Assembly: GCA_047967505.1 (NCBI GenBank) | Contig: CM106540.1 | Direction: 5' to 3' (one strand) | DNA length: 64,000 bases | Source of the DNA: Dipteris shenzhenensis | Lineage: Eukaryota; Polypodiophyta; Polypodiopsida; Gleicheniales | Shown: positions 1 to 13,602 of the stretch, in pieces | Numbering within the stretch: position 1 is the first letter of the stretch | Layout of the letters: each line of letters starts with the position of its first letter | Position numbers and translations under genes: made by a program | The notes under the pieces: generated by a model | The model's database searches: none | Told to the model about the DNA's origin: nothing | The model's input: the letters and a program-made list of their open reading frames with translations, nothing else

Positions 1-82
1 TTTCCAATGGTTTCCTAAGGCAGAGTATAGTTTCAAACAGCTTAAGCAAGCACTCATAACAACACCAGCTATGACTATTGGT

Positions 83-266
83 TGTGAGAAGTGGAGATAG
101 AGGGGGAGCAAAATTGTAGAGCAATCATGAATTGAAGTTGCAAGAATGAAAGTACAAAGGGCTGTTAATGTGACAAAACCCTAAAATCCTTACAGGGAAA
201 ATTGTCCCTAACTCTCCTAACTATTTAATACATTGGCCACTGCTTTAATATTACAATATTTCCACA
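83..266 (-). repeat. LTR of a copia-type element, family A
   Basis: This 184-bp block starts tgtgag and ends ccaca on the + strand, the usual TG...CA ends. It matches 2876-3125 along most of its length, including the shared stretch cattggccactgc. The orientation is inferred from the 2876 copy, which abuts an RNase H fragment. Confidence 0.6.
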
Positions 267-329
267 GAAATTCCACCAGTGGAGATTGTTTCTTTATTGG
301 CAGTTCATGTATTTCTTGGTTGATCAAGA

Positions 330-640
330 AAGGATCCTTTGTGGCAACATCATCTTGTGGTCGTTGGCAGCCATCTACTCCCATACTCACTGACAGTTAG
401 AATGTTATTGCAGCGGCACAGGATCTTGTGTTTCATGCACACACAAAACACATTGAGATCCATTATCATTATGTCAGAGAGAGATCCAAGAGATAGTTTG
501 ACCTACTATCCTACACATTAGAACGTTGCAGATCTTTTCACCAAGGTTCTATAGAGAGAGAACTTTGAAGCTTCTCGCAAAGGTTTGGGCTTACTTCCAT
601 TTGGTGATTGAGATCACTCCTTGTACACCAGGACATTGTC
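330..640 (+). pseudogene. Ty1/copia RNase H C-terminus, degraded
   Basis: The + strand reads, with stops and frame changes, the classic copia ending: a histidine-rich [13 protein letters not shown] stretch followed by an equivalent of LTxxPTHxNVADLFTK. Only about 300 bp of pol remain. Stops break every frame. Confidence 0.7.
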
Positions 641-719
641 GCTCCGTATCATAATTCTCAGCCCAATTGAAATCATGAAAGCGTGCAAGTTGAAGTCACC
701 CCCCCCAGCATAGAATAAA

Positions 720-900
720 CCATGAGACTGAGTGCCCTTCAAGTATCTGAAAGCGTACTTTACTGCACACCAATGCTGTGCCTTTGGGCTGTGCTCAACT
801 GGGATACACTGAACTGAATATCTAGATGGGTATTACAGAGATAAATAAGGCATCCAACAGCCTGACTGTATACAATCCCTTGTCAGAAGAGACCCCTTTT
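720..900 (-). pseudogene. Ty1/copia RT/RNase H linker fragment
   Basis: The minus strand holds a short piece matching the copia segment [19 protein letters not shown] and the following KRxLRYLxGT region. It parallels 22800-22970 of the complete copia element at the nucleotide level. It is a remnant only. Confidence 0.6.
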
Positions 901-1215
901 TGGTGCTGAAATGTATACATTTCAGATTACCTGTTTGGAATTTTCTATTGGTAATGGAAACAGGTTGTTTAAATAGCTATTACTAAAGGTTTGCTTTGGT
1001 AATTTTCTGGAAGGAAGTAATTTATTTCTATCAATGAGGTGGCAATGTGTACTTACTTTTTTTTTTTTGGGGGGGGGAGGGGGGGTGTTTTCAACCTCAC
1101 TTTGATGTAGAACTGATTATTGTGGATAATGCTTTCGGAATTAAAATTGTTTATTATCTTGCTGAGTGAGTTGATTTTGAACTCTGAAGTTAATTGGCTT
1201 CTATATTGTTTGCAG

Positions 1216-1297
1216 TCCGGTGAATCCTATCACAAATGTGATTCCCTTGACTTTGGTGCTCTCGGCTTCTCTCCTAAAGGAGGCTTTTGAAGATTGG
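1216..1297 (+). CDS. ALA3: Flippase exon a: PVNPITNV membrane segment
   Basis: The exon follows the acceptor ttgcag and ends before gtgagt. One base completes a codon from an exon upstream of the window, then 27 codons begin PVNPITN and end EAFEDW. In P4-ATPases this is the second membrane helix leading into the actuator domain. Confidence 0.92.
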
Positions 1298-4200
1298 GTG
1301 AGTGATGCTATTATAAGTTTGTGTGATGTGTTGTGGGGTGTCTGGCGTTTGATTGGACAAGGAAATGTTGTGACCTTTCTTGGATTTCAGAAACGGTTCA
1401 ACAATGATAAAGTGATCAATTCAACTACGATTGAAGTTCTTAAAGAAGGCACTTGGAGAAGATTACCATGGAGGAAGTTAGCAGTGGGTGATATTGTGAA
1501 GGTAATGATGTGATATTGCAAATTAAAGCTCTGTTGCCTAAATTAGTTTTTACTACATAAGTTTAAATGAAATTGCCGTTAGAGGAACTACCTTGAGCCA
1601 CATGATGAGGGTGCTTTGGAAATTTGCAGGCCCTTACACGGCCACAAGATTTTTGAATTGACTATAGGTCTCTTGTCATTTGCTCTTAATTATACCATAA
1701 TTGTACAACTACCTTACAACAATGTCAAGCTGCCTATGGAAACATGTTGGTATATATGAGTTACTGTGCCACATATGAACCCCTAAATGAGGAGTTGGGG
1801 GCAAGACTCCTGCAACATATATAGTCTCACTAGGGCTGATGTGGGCATAAGGAGGTTGTTCCACATGGGAGTGGAGAGGGCAGCCTTATGGGCTGCTGAT
1901 GTTCTGCACCATTCTGTGCAATGAAGGGCAGCCATGTGGGGAGCTGTATAGGCTGCCCATTGGCTGCATAGGTGGCCGCAGTCATGTAGTGGCCATGAAT
2001 GTGGTCTGGAAAGGCACCGTGCAGAGGCAGGGCACTGACAGATATAGGGCCTGGAATGTCCCTGGACGGCTCCGACTAGAATTGGGTCAGTGATGCAGCA
2101 AAGGCTGGTCAGCCAGCCAGCAGAGTCGGCAGATCTGGTGGGATTTTCCCTGCAAAGAAACCTGCAAGCAATCAGCCACTTATTGACAATTCACACACAA
2201 GTTATCATCGTGACATCAATTGAGCATTTGCACAAACAGAAGTTAACAGGGCAGCAGATGTAATCCTCTTCCAACTTGCAGATATGGGAAAGGGTCAAAT
2301 TGGTGAAGATATTCATCCCTGTGAAGACCTGTGAGATGTAGAAATAGCAATATGTAATCAAGGGTGGTGAGGAAAGGGACAAGAAAAAGGGAGAAAAAGT
2401 TGACAGAAATAAGTCTGTCAATGGAAGTCCGTTTTTCCATCAAAATGGACTTGGATGGAGATCTGATTTGGGTTCTTACAGGCGGTTTTCTCAGCTGAAA
2501 ACAGCATATGAGGTCACTGTAAGGCCTAGTGAAGATATTCCGTCCGTTTTGAGTGGCAATAGGGCCATATTAACGTGTATTTTCTCCTAACCTTTCCATT
2601 TGGAGGCGCTTTTGCTCTATTTTAATATCCACAAGTGCCTCACATTGAAGGCTTTGAAGACACATTGATTGTGTATCTGGCTGAGAATCAATCTTTGTAT
2701 TTTATATACTTTGCGTTATTGCTTGGTTTATCGTTTGTTTTCCATAGAGAAGGGGAGAATTTCATTGCCAATTGTTTTATGCGGGCCTTCTTTTACTGAC
2801 TCGACTCTTATCATCGATATCTGCCCTCATATAATCATTTTTGTACCTTGATATCCTCTCACTGTGAGGGACACTTGTGAGAAGTGGAGAAGGTGGAGAG
2901 CAAAAACGTGGAGTTTTGCTGAATCGATTGCAAGAATGAAAGCACAAGGGACTGTCAACATGACAAAATCCTAAAACCCTAGGTAAACCCTTATGTGAGT
3001 TGAAACTCAATAATCCTAACCTCAACCACTTACGAAAAAAAAAACGTCAGAAGAACAAATGCCCCTAACCCTCCTAACTGCTTAATACATTGGCCACTGC
3101 CTTGAATATTACAATATTTCGAACACCCCCGTGCAGTGACAATGTTCTAGTGTACAAGGAGCTATCCAAAAAAATCACCAAATGGAAGTATGCCCAAATC
3201 TTTACGGAGAGCTTCTCCTTTCTGTGGGTAGGTACTATGGCCTTGGTGAAAAAATGTGCATTGTTCTGATGTGTAGGACAGTAGATCAAATTGATCTCTC
3301 TTGCATGCAATCTCAATGTGGATCGTGTGTGCATGACATGATTCCATGCCACCACAATAGCAATCTGATTGCCAGTGAGTATGTGAGTAGATGGATGTGA
3401 ACTACCACGAAGATTGATGAAAGACCATTTGAATCAGCTCGAAGGCCTGATAGGTCAGCTAGCCATGCATGGTGAGAAGATGCTTGATCAATAGTAGTTG
3501 ATCTGCTTCTCAAGACTCTTCTAGACTCATGGGATAAAATTTTCACGACACTCTTTTAAGAAGAGCATGCTCATTAACTCAGCTTCTTGCTTATGTGAAC
3601 AATGAGGAAAACAAAAGGCAAACCAAGAAGTTAGGTAATCGGGAAGATGTACAACTTTATGGTGACCTGGACCGTGTTTATGCTTGAGCCATTTGGCACT
3701 TATTGGCATTTTGGATTGCCATTTCAGTTGCCATTTTCTTTTGGGGCCAATTTGCTCATATGGATGCATAGTACATGCACATGAGTTAGTTGTATCTTTT
3801 GATGCTTTGAGCTTTGAGTTTTGGTGATATTTTACTTTATTGTGGAATACACATTTGGGTGCACCTGGTATTTGGTGTAATTCTCTCTTGCAAGCACTAG
3901 CATTTGGGATTTTGCTTTATTTGCTTGATGGCATCCTCTTTCATGTCTAAAAAGAAGCTTTTTAACATTAAAAAGGTTTGATGGGACAAACTTTTCTTTG
4001 TGACAAAAGACAAAACGAGAAACTCTTTGGCCTTGAAAAAAAGAAGAACTATACTTCTCGGTGTCAGCATGATAATAAACATCATCATTATCAGAATGAC
4101 ACGAAGAAGAGACAACTTTGCATTCGAGTGTTGGAAGAAAAAGGTAGACATGGCCAAACACGGGTCTAAATCTAGTGGTAAAGACACCTGCACACCAGAC

Positions 4201-7200
4201 TACTAATTTTGGGAAAGCATTAGCTATCTCAAATTTCAATCAACCACGACAGTATCCCATCCTGACTTATACTGAATATCAAAGTCATATTCTTGTACCA
4301 AGGCGTTCCACCTTCTGGCAAGAAGCCATGAATGAGGAGTTTGATGGTGTCATAAGTGGGAATTCGTAGATTTACCACTAGGTAAGACCTCCATTGGTAA
4401 CAAATGGGTCTTTTAAATTAAGATGAAGGGTGATGGAAGCGTGTGAAAATAGGGCCCCCATCGATAGAAAATCCTTGCATTAATTAATTTGTTTGGGTGG
4501 GGGGGGCCGCGATGCTCAATTAACACAAGGTTTCTGTGTTGAGTTGAGGGGGAGGGGCTATGATTTAATTGAGGGGGGACTATGGCGGTGGCTTCTTGAA
4601 GAAGCCACCAAATCCAGAACGTTCTGCGCCCTGGCTGCTGGGTGTAAGAGGAGAAGGGGGGGCGGTAGAGGGCATCGAATCCAGGCAGGGGGGCTATGAA
4701 GCCCTCCCCAATACAAGGAAGGAGGGGGAGAGAGGAGTGGGGAGAAGGAAGGAGCAAGCTGAGGAGTGGGGGAGCAGAGAAGGGGAGGAGAGGAAGCGAG
4801 GGATCAGATTAATCGATTAGGAGATTAATCGCGGTGGGAAAAGGGGGGGGGGGGGGGAAACTGCAACGAATTAATTAACAGGTATGCGTCGTAGATGAGT
4901 TGTGTGACAATATGAGGCTAGGTTGCAAAGGGTTATGCCCAGAAGGAAGTCATAGATTGTGACTAGACCTTTGCACCAATAGCCAACAACAAATATTATC
5001 AGACTGATACGAGCCCTTATGAATTTTTATGAGTGGCCTCTTTATCAAATTTATGTGAAATCCGCTTTCTTAATGGTGATGTAAAAAACGAAGTCTACAT
5101 GGACTAGACACATGGATGTGAAGTCAAAAACAAGGAGAAGAAGGTCTGCAAAGTATGGAAAGCTTTGTATGGTTTGCAACGAGCTCTTCACGTTTGATAT
5201 TTAAAAATAGATGAACATTTTTATGCTAAGGGATTCACTGCAATTTCATCTGATTATAACAAAGCATAATGACAAATGTAACATAGTTCTCGTAGTGTTA
5301 TGTGGTGATGACATAATCATCATTGGTAATAACTAAGAATAATGAAACATGCCAAAGAGGACTTAAATAGGGCCTTTAACATGAAAGACCTAGACAATAT
5401 GCATTACTCTTTGGGAATTGAGGCACGCAGAGACCGTGATAAAATGTCCACGTCTCAAAACAAGTATGCGAAACATAAGAATAGAGGCTTGCAAGCCTAG
5501 AGGATAACTTTTGGGAGAGATGTCCAACATGATTGCTTGGGAACATTTGGGTTATTTGCTATAGGAGGCCACCATGGTAGGATATCGTCTACACCTTGCG
5601 CACCATCTGGGAGCACTACGAAAGGCTGCAGCATTTTCCGAAGGCTTGGCCTGCATGTATCTTTTATGTCGTTGCCGCTGGAGGTATTTGTTGGATGTAT
5701 AAACCTCCACCCTAGTTTTAAGTCCCTGTTCTCGAGCTTCCATAGGCAACGAGCAGGTTTCTTGGTTTTCATGACAGCCAACTGTTTTCTCGTTATCCCA
5801 TGATCAGTGCCTTTTGGACTGCTGATTTGTATGGTTGGTTTTTCAAGCATTAATAGAAGTTCTTTTCTCTTGGGGAGAAAAAAAGTTTGTTTATTTTGGT
5901 GCAGGGTGAAGACCTTTCGAATGTACAAAGGGGGTTTCTCATGGTACAGGCATTTGGAACCTTTTGCATGTTGGTTGAGACATTGGTGTCACGTGTTCCA
6001 TAGAGATGTGGTGTTGACATAGGTAGCTGGACATTCCACAGATGTGGTGTTGGCATAGGTGGTTCTATAGAGATGTGATGTTGACATAGTAGCTGGACAT
6101 TCCACAGATGTGCAATTGCATGATGCTGGAGACGTATGTAGTAGGTGTGGTTGAAGGTGTTGTGTTGGAGACTAGGAGCCACTAAAGTAGGAGAGCTTTG
6201 CTAAAGACCTTGATGGAGTCAGAGTTGGATTTTGAGTGGAGCTCCCAGGAGCTTCATTGTGCAGACAACTGATAGTGAATTTGGATTTTCTCTTGGTGGT
6301 GGGGATCTGTGTGGAACAACGACATGGATCTTAGTGTAGAAGAGTATCAGTTTGAGGTTGTGGATGGTGCTTATACTTGTGCTTGGTGCTTAGTAGGATC
6401 AGGTTGTTCCTAGTTATAGAGGGCGAGAGCTGAACAATCATTTTTGTAATGGCTTGCTCATCGGCCATGTTCATTAGGCGGTGAACTGCTGGATGGACAT
6501 GATGGTGGTACTTGGGATTTTGGCAAGTTTGAGTTTTGGTATGGCATGTGTGGGCTGTATACTTGTGATCCAAGTTGGCTCTGGCTGTTCATGAGTGATG
6601 TGTTGTGGGAGATTGGACTTAAGTTGAGGGCGGCTCCTACTTTTTTTGGAAAGCTCCTTTATGGGGGCAGATGGAGTATCTTTCTGGTTGGGTAGATGCT
6701 ATGATGGGTCATTGAGAGGGATTGTTGGAATGTGTGGGTCATTGTCCCACTAGTGACCCCCAAATAGCAAGACATTGTGGTAGGACACATGCAACCTATA
6801 TGGGCTAGCTAGGGCCGACATGTGGGCACAAGGAGGAGGTGCCACACACATGGAAAGATCTGAGAGAGGGGAAGAAAGGCTTATGGGCAGCACCGTGTTG
6901 TGCATGAAGGGATTAGGGCAGCCATGTGGGCAGTCCCGGCCACGTAGGTTGGGTGGCCATTGATATGGGCTCTTTGGAGGTAATTGACATGGCATATCAG
7001 CAAAATCTGAGAGCAGCTGCTGCATTTCCACATCCTTCACCTGGGGAATGCTTCCCATTTGAGTCACTAACACATGCTATGCATATATGACACTTTCTTT
7101 CTTGAGCTCTTGGGCCAACTTTCCTGCTGAAATAATCTGCATTTTTGGGGCTGTCAAACCCCAAAAATGCTGAAAAAATGCAGATTATTTCAGCAGGACA

Positions 7201-9142
7201 GTTTCTTGAGCTCTTGGGCCGACTGCTGAAATAATCTGCATTTTTGGGGCTGTCAAACCCTGCAAGATTATTGATTTGCCCTTATGTGCAAAACAGAGAG
7301 TCTTGGCATTCAAGTCAATGTCAATCGGACCCATGTCTAGTGCAAAGAGATCTCCTGCAAAATCTTAATCATGTGAGAGTCAGATCCCAACATGGCCTGC
7401 TAATCATATGCTGTCCAGCAACGCTGATGGTGTATCTCTATGGCAACAAACCCAACCTTTGCAAGGTCTTGGTGTCCACAAACATATGAACAGTCCTGCC
7501 TTTAATGTCACCTTTCAATCTGAGTGTTCGGCAACCATATCACCATCGATGCATAAAAAGATATCGAGTAGAGTACCGGCTGAGCATCCCAATATTACTC
7601 CTCATCTACAGGGGCATTTCCACGGCCTCATTCCATGCATGGAATGGCATAGCAGCATGCTGCTCATCAAAAGCAACTCTAGGAGTATGACATGGAATAA
7701 TCCTGCTGGGCTCAACCCTGTGTATGTGATGGGTATGCCCTTCAAGCTGAGTAGTAGCGCCTGGATCAAAGGGAAACTCAGAAACACTCCCGACAAGAGT
7801 TTCTCTCCCCACTTGTGTGCTCCAGCTGTCTCCTCGTTGGGCTGTCCTAGTACTTCTCGTTTTGCTACCTCCCTGTGCTCGGGAGTACATTTCTTGCCGC
7901 ACTTAAAGGATAAATTTGCCCTCTTTCTGCTGTCCATAAGGCTTTGGTATGCTGTTGAATGTCTGATTTTTCTGCTGCGTTAGGCTTCTTTCTTGGCTTT
8001 GCTTTGGGATGCCTATGAGGCCTTTCATATGGCACTTTGCTGCCCGATATTATTGGGAACCTGGGAAATGGGGCTGCTACAGCCTTTTGGTCATGCCACT
8101 CAAGCATCTTGGGTTTGTTCTCAGCCTCCCATGCAGTCTTACGTGTGCTCCCCGTAGCATAGTGGGGGGGAGGGACAGTGAGATCATGTATATGTGACAC
8201 CAAAGCCGGGGAACCCAACAGGTAATCGACTGTCCTCGTTGCCCCTCTGTGTGGGAAGGAGGTGAGCCCTCCCGACAACGGCCATCTGAGAAGCCGTTGT
8301 ATATAATCAGATTATGAACTGCTCCCATATCCTATCTAGTAATGTGTGGTGCATCCTTTGAGTGTCTCACTATCCCAAGCTCTGTCGGATCTATCTTTGT
8401 TACTCTGAGGGGGTCAGCCTTGAGGTCAAGGAGGCCCACGTGTCTATTCCCTGTGCGTGCATTGAAGTCAGCCAGAAGTAAGATCTCTACCTGCCTGGAA
8501 AACTCCAAGATATCAGCAAATATCGTCTCGTACAGGCTATGACCCTTTGTGGTGACCTCATGTGCATATGATGATGTGTCCGGGGGGAAGTAGCGTACCA
8601 CAAATCGGGCATGTCAGGTGGTTGAATACATATCCACATGTGGCGTGCATGCTCCTCCTTCCTCATCACAGATCTATAGGGTCTCATGTGTGACCTAAAG
8701 AGGACTGCCACCCCTCCCGAGCCTTGTATACCACTGTCTCTCCGTATCTCCTTTCTATGGGCTGACTCCCATGTATATCCTGTCACTAGAGGCAATCCCC
8801 TTTCTGGGCTCTCATGGGTCTCTGTTTAAAAGATCACATCCCGGTTAGTGTATGGTTCTAAGAAACCCCCAGGGTCGGATTAGAGGGTTCCGTCGCAATT
8901 CCATACAGCCATTTGTAATCTGCCACTCTCTTGCGGATAATTACTTAACCTTCTCTATATGCAGCCCATTTCCCTTCCTGTCTTGCTGCCATTACTTTCA
9001 CCATCCCAAGGGTGAGATTATCATCTAGAAAGATCCTGGTGCCCTTCAATGTTTCCCTCATGCTCATAAGAGTAGATCTGTCCTCTTTTGTCTAGAATCT
9101 CACCACCAATGGTCTTGCTTGTCTGTCAGCCTTGAAGAAAAC

Positions 9143-9179
<37 letters not shown>

Positions 9180-12100
9180 CTAGAGGAAATGATACTCAGA
9201 CTTGAAGGAAACATGGTGAGTGTGAGAGAGAGAGAGACAGCCTAGGGTGAGAGGAAATGATACTCAAATGAAGACATCAGGAAAGGCTTTCATTCATTCA
9301 TCAAGTATGATATGACAAGCGAAGTACAAGCATTTATAGGCTAGACACACACACACTCCAGCACCAAGTGCATATGGGATAACTCCCAAGATTACATGTG
9401 GCACTCACACATGAACCAGTACTAGAACTCTAGTACAACACATCACTCACACACTTTTTGGCTATGATTTCTCCAACACCTCCCTTCAGAGCAAAGAGTG
9501 TGAGACCCAACACATTAGCAGTAGATCGATCCCCCCTCCATCGCAGTACTGCAAAGAGCAAGTCCAACTATCCAACACCCCCCGTGTGATAGTGACTTCT
9601 CAGTCAGCTTGCGACTGGCAAGGGTAGGCCATAATTTGTCACCCCCCCTTACTCTGAACTGGGTGGTCAAAACAATCATACCAAAGTAAAAGACCATACG
9701 ATCATTTTTGGGGGACAACCCAAGTCAGAGTATCCTTATTGACTCCAAATATATTCATTTTAAAGGGACAACTCAAGGCTGAAAACTTGATTGACTCAAC
9801 ACAGAAACACACATCATATGGGGCGTAGAAAGCCCAAGAATCCCAGTCATAATGCTCCTCAAGAGAGAGGCCGTGAACCTCATTTGTGGTCGCATGTATC
9901 TCCTCAGGGGGCTATTCAAGTTCGGCTTGGTCTTCAAGAATAAGATTGGCATGGTGCTTCTCTTGTTCTTGTTCCTTCTTCTTGAAGAAATTAGCCTCAA
10001 CATGTCCTTTTCTCTTATAAAACCTGCAAATAATGTTCTTGTTGGTCTTCCATTTGCTTGTGGAAGCAAATGCATGATCACCAACAGATGCAAGAATGGC
10101 TTTTTTATTACGACGGTCCTTCTCAATGAGTAGAGCCACCACATCATCAAACGTGGTAATGGCAAGGCGTAGAACTTCAAGAGTTTGCTCAAAACAAGGT
10201 ATCCCATGCATACTCTTCATAAGGACAACCATCTTATCCTCATCATCAGGCGTGCTTTTCAAGCTTGAGAGTTGTTGCACAAGAGACTGAAATCTTGCTA
10301 GATGATCACTCAACTCTTCACTCTCTTTTATTTTCAAATCATAGAACTAGAGCTTCCAAAAGACTTTGGAGTTGATGGTTTTCTTACTAAATAAGGTCTC
10401 AAGGCAATCCCAAATCTCCTTAGTAGTTGACTTGAAGTCCACATGATGAATGAGAGAGTCGGCCAAGCAAAGACCAAAGCAATGGCTCTTGCATTCTGCT
10501 GCTTCCATAACTTGTGTTGTTGCTGATCAAGTGTATCAACATGGTCGTCCTCAACATCATCCCAAACTCCTTCGTGCAGCTGCATCTTTGTTTGCCATGT
10601 GGGAAAGCCTTCCCCCTTGAACTTCTCCACGAGCAAGGAACTAGAAGACAAGGAAGTCATGATGGAAAATGGCTTCGTGAAGGTGGGCAGCAAGCTGAAA
10701 TGAATAACAAGCAAGCGAGGCGGCTGGTCTAGGACTCCAAAATGCAATAGCAGCCTCCACGTGTGCAAGAGGGCAGAGATAGGTGGCTGGTGGTGCTCCA
10801 AATGCGAACCCTAATCAAAACGCAGCAAGAAGATGGTCCAAAATGCAGAACTGAACCGGAAAAGGAGCACTTGTGGTCATTGTAACTGCTCAAAGTGCTG
10901 CAGCAGGTCCGAAATGTGCAAGGGAGCTCAGCAGGACAGGTCCGAAATGCAAAGGAAGGTCACCAGACTGAAAGTCGGCTGATATATGTGTGCTGGAGGG
11001 CCAGAAATAGCTCGGAGCTGCCTTCAAACACATCGAGCTGCTGCAGAAAATGCTAACAGGTGGTCGGCTATGCAACAGCAGCACATAAGACCCTAAAGAC
11101 AGCTTTGAAAGACTCTGAAATGACCACGAGGGTCAACACGTGTGAAAAATGACTTGAACACTGTGCTGATCAGCCAGCTAACAGGCTGCCTAGAGTTCCA
11201 AGAGATCCCGAATAGAGGCGGCTATGAAGGCAGGCTGTGGGGAGGCTCTAAGCCGATGCAAATGGCTGAAAGAAGGAGGCAGCTAGAGGCTAAATGAAGC
11301 GGCTGACAGCATAGGAGATGGTTGAGCAGGGTTAGGGTTAGGGCTGAAGAGGAGGATGATGTGAGGCGGATTAGGGCAGGGCTGACCTGCTTTGATACCA
11401 TGAAGGAAACATGGTGAGTGTGTGTGAGAGAGAGAGATAGGGTAGGGTGAGGGGAAATGATACTCAAATGAAGACATTATGAAAGGTTTTTCATTCATTC
11501 ATGAAGTATGATATGACAAGTGAAGTACAAGTCTTTATAGGCTAGACACACACGCTCTAGCACAAAGTGCATATGGGATAACTCCCAAGATAACACGTGG
11601 CACTCACACATGAACGATTACTAGAACTCTAGGACAATACATCACTCACACACTCTTTGGCTATGATTTCTCCAACAAGCCTTGCCCTATCAGCTAGATT
11701 TAGATGCTCGTTTGGGAGAGACTAAACTGAAATCGTTTAGACTTCACAAGCAGTTGTAGCTTGAATGAAGAGATTTTGGACTACTTTTTGATTAGCCTTC
11801 TCCTTTAGTGCTAGCCTTCATCATAGCTGAGTCTGCCCTTCACCTCCAGAGTGCTGACAGAAACTCAGTACGAAGACTTTGTATAAATGGATGCTCAAGT
11901 ATGTGTGGGTGTGTGGATTTGTATGTGTGAGAGCATGTTTTTATACTATGGTCTACCCCCACTGTTGGGCGCTGATGATTAGTGGGGATGTCACAGTAGC
12001 TAGTCCCTGCTATGTGTGATGGAGTTTATGGTTTTCAACCTTGTGAGTGACTATCATGAGATTGAAACTGCACTATGTTGTGTTTTTAGAGGATGAGTTT

Positions 12101-12542
12101 GGGAATGTTCCTGGATTCATCTAGTTATAAGCCTTACCAACCCTCCAAGCTGCCTCACAAGTGAGATTGACCCCTATCTTGGTGAACATGATTTTGGCGT
12201 TTGCCATTGGGGTACCCCCTACCGGTAAGCCTCTAACCAGTACATTCAAGGATTTGCTGTCCTGTCTCTTGTCCTTCAAGGGCATCCGATATGATTTCTT
12301 TTTTAGGGGCTGATGTGCCTTTCTTGACCACATCCGTCCATTCCAACTTTTTGGCTTCTCCCTTGCTGACTCGTTGTTTAATTTCAGCGTGCTTCCCTTG
12401 CATCGTGGCCTGCGTAGCTGCAGTATCTTTTCTGAGGTTGGCATTCTCTGTTTTGAGCTCTTCCATATGTCCCTTCCGGTGCCCCTTTTATCTCTTCGAT
12501 TTGCTGTAATTCAATCTCCAATGTGTGCACTTTGTCCTGGAG

Positions 12543-12578
<36 letters not shown>

Positions 12579-13547
12579 ATCTGGAGACTAAGGATAATTT
12601 AGAGGTCACATCAAGTGAATACAAGAGTGCTGGGTTTGGATTTATATAGTCCCCTCCACAATCCCCTCGAACTCTCACTTGATACCCCTACATTAGTCCC
12701 TTTCTCCCTCTTCATTACATATTGTAAGCTATGTCTGCACTCTGGCAAACAAACTTGCTTGGAAAGTCACATGGGAGCCCAAGGTTTGGCTTTGATGCTA
12801 ATAGCAAGCTAGTGAACAGCCAGATTCTCATAGAATTCATTGCTGACTTTGTAAGAGTTGCCGTGCTCTAAATCTCTGAAAACGTGACAGCATTGAGCTA
12901 TACTAGGGATTCGACTCAAGTGAAATCTGAGTTATGTATTGGGGAGCTTGCGCTAATGTATTTTTTCTGCCAGGTCAAACAAGATTCCTTTTTCCCTGCG
13001 GATCTTTTATTTCTTGCAAGCACAAATCAGGATGGAATCTGCTATGTAGAGGTATTGTAATCTTGTTCTGGAATTTCCTTTGAAGCTTGAATAATTTCGT
13101 TAATACTTGGGCTTACCATAGTCGGTGTGAAAGAAGCAATGTAATGGGTTTTTTTTCCAGACTTCAAATCTTGACGGAGAGACCAATTTAAAAATAAGAA
13201 AAGCACTAGAAAGGACATGGGACTATGTTGACGAGGCAAGAGCAAAAGATTTTACAGGTTTTGATTAATGCCTTCTCTATTTTATTTTTCAGACTTCAAA
13301 TCTTGACTGAGAGACCAATTTAAAAATAGGAAAAGCACTAGAAAGAACATGGGACTATGTTGACGAGGAAAGAGCAAAAGATTTTACAGGTTTTGATTAA
13401 ATCGTCCTCTATATGGTTTGATTTGCTTGAGTTGTCGGTGACTTACAGTTACTTCATTTGTAGTGTGCCCTGTTTTGGATGTAGTCAGATCTGCCTTGTA
13501 GGTCTTGGTGAAGCAACTAATGCGCTCCCCCCCCGTTTCCCCTTTCG

Positions 13548-13602
<55 letters not shown>

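Larger units (their letters stand above)
9133..11677 (-). mobile_element. Gag-only, non-autonomous Ty1/copia element with both LTRs, family B
   Basis: Two LTRs of about 276 bp (TGAAGG...CCAACA on the + strand) flank 1.9 kb. A primer-binding site (minus strand TGGTATCAAAGC) abuts the right LTR and a GA/G-rich polypurine tract abuts the left one. The target duplication AGCCT lies at 9128-9132 and 11678-11682. Inside is only a gag frame (9912-10801). No protease, integrase, RT or RNase H is present, so it would need enzymes in trans. The left LTR carries a tandem copy of its outer 70 bp. Confidence 0.88.
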
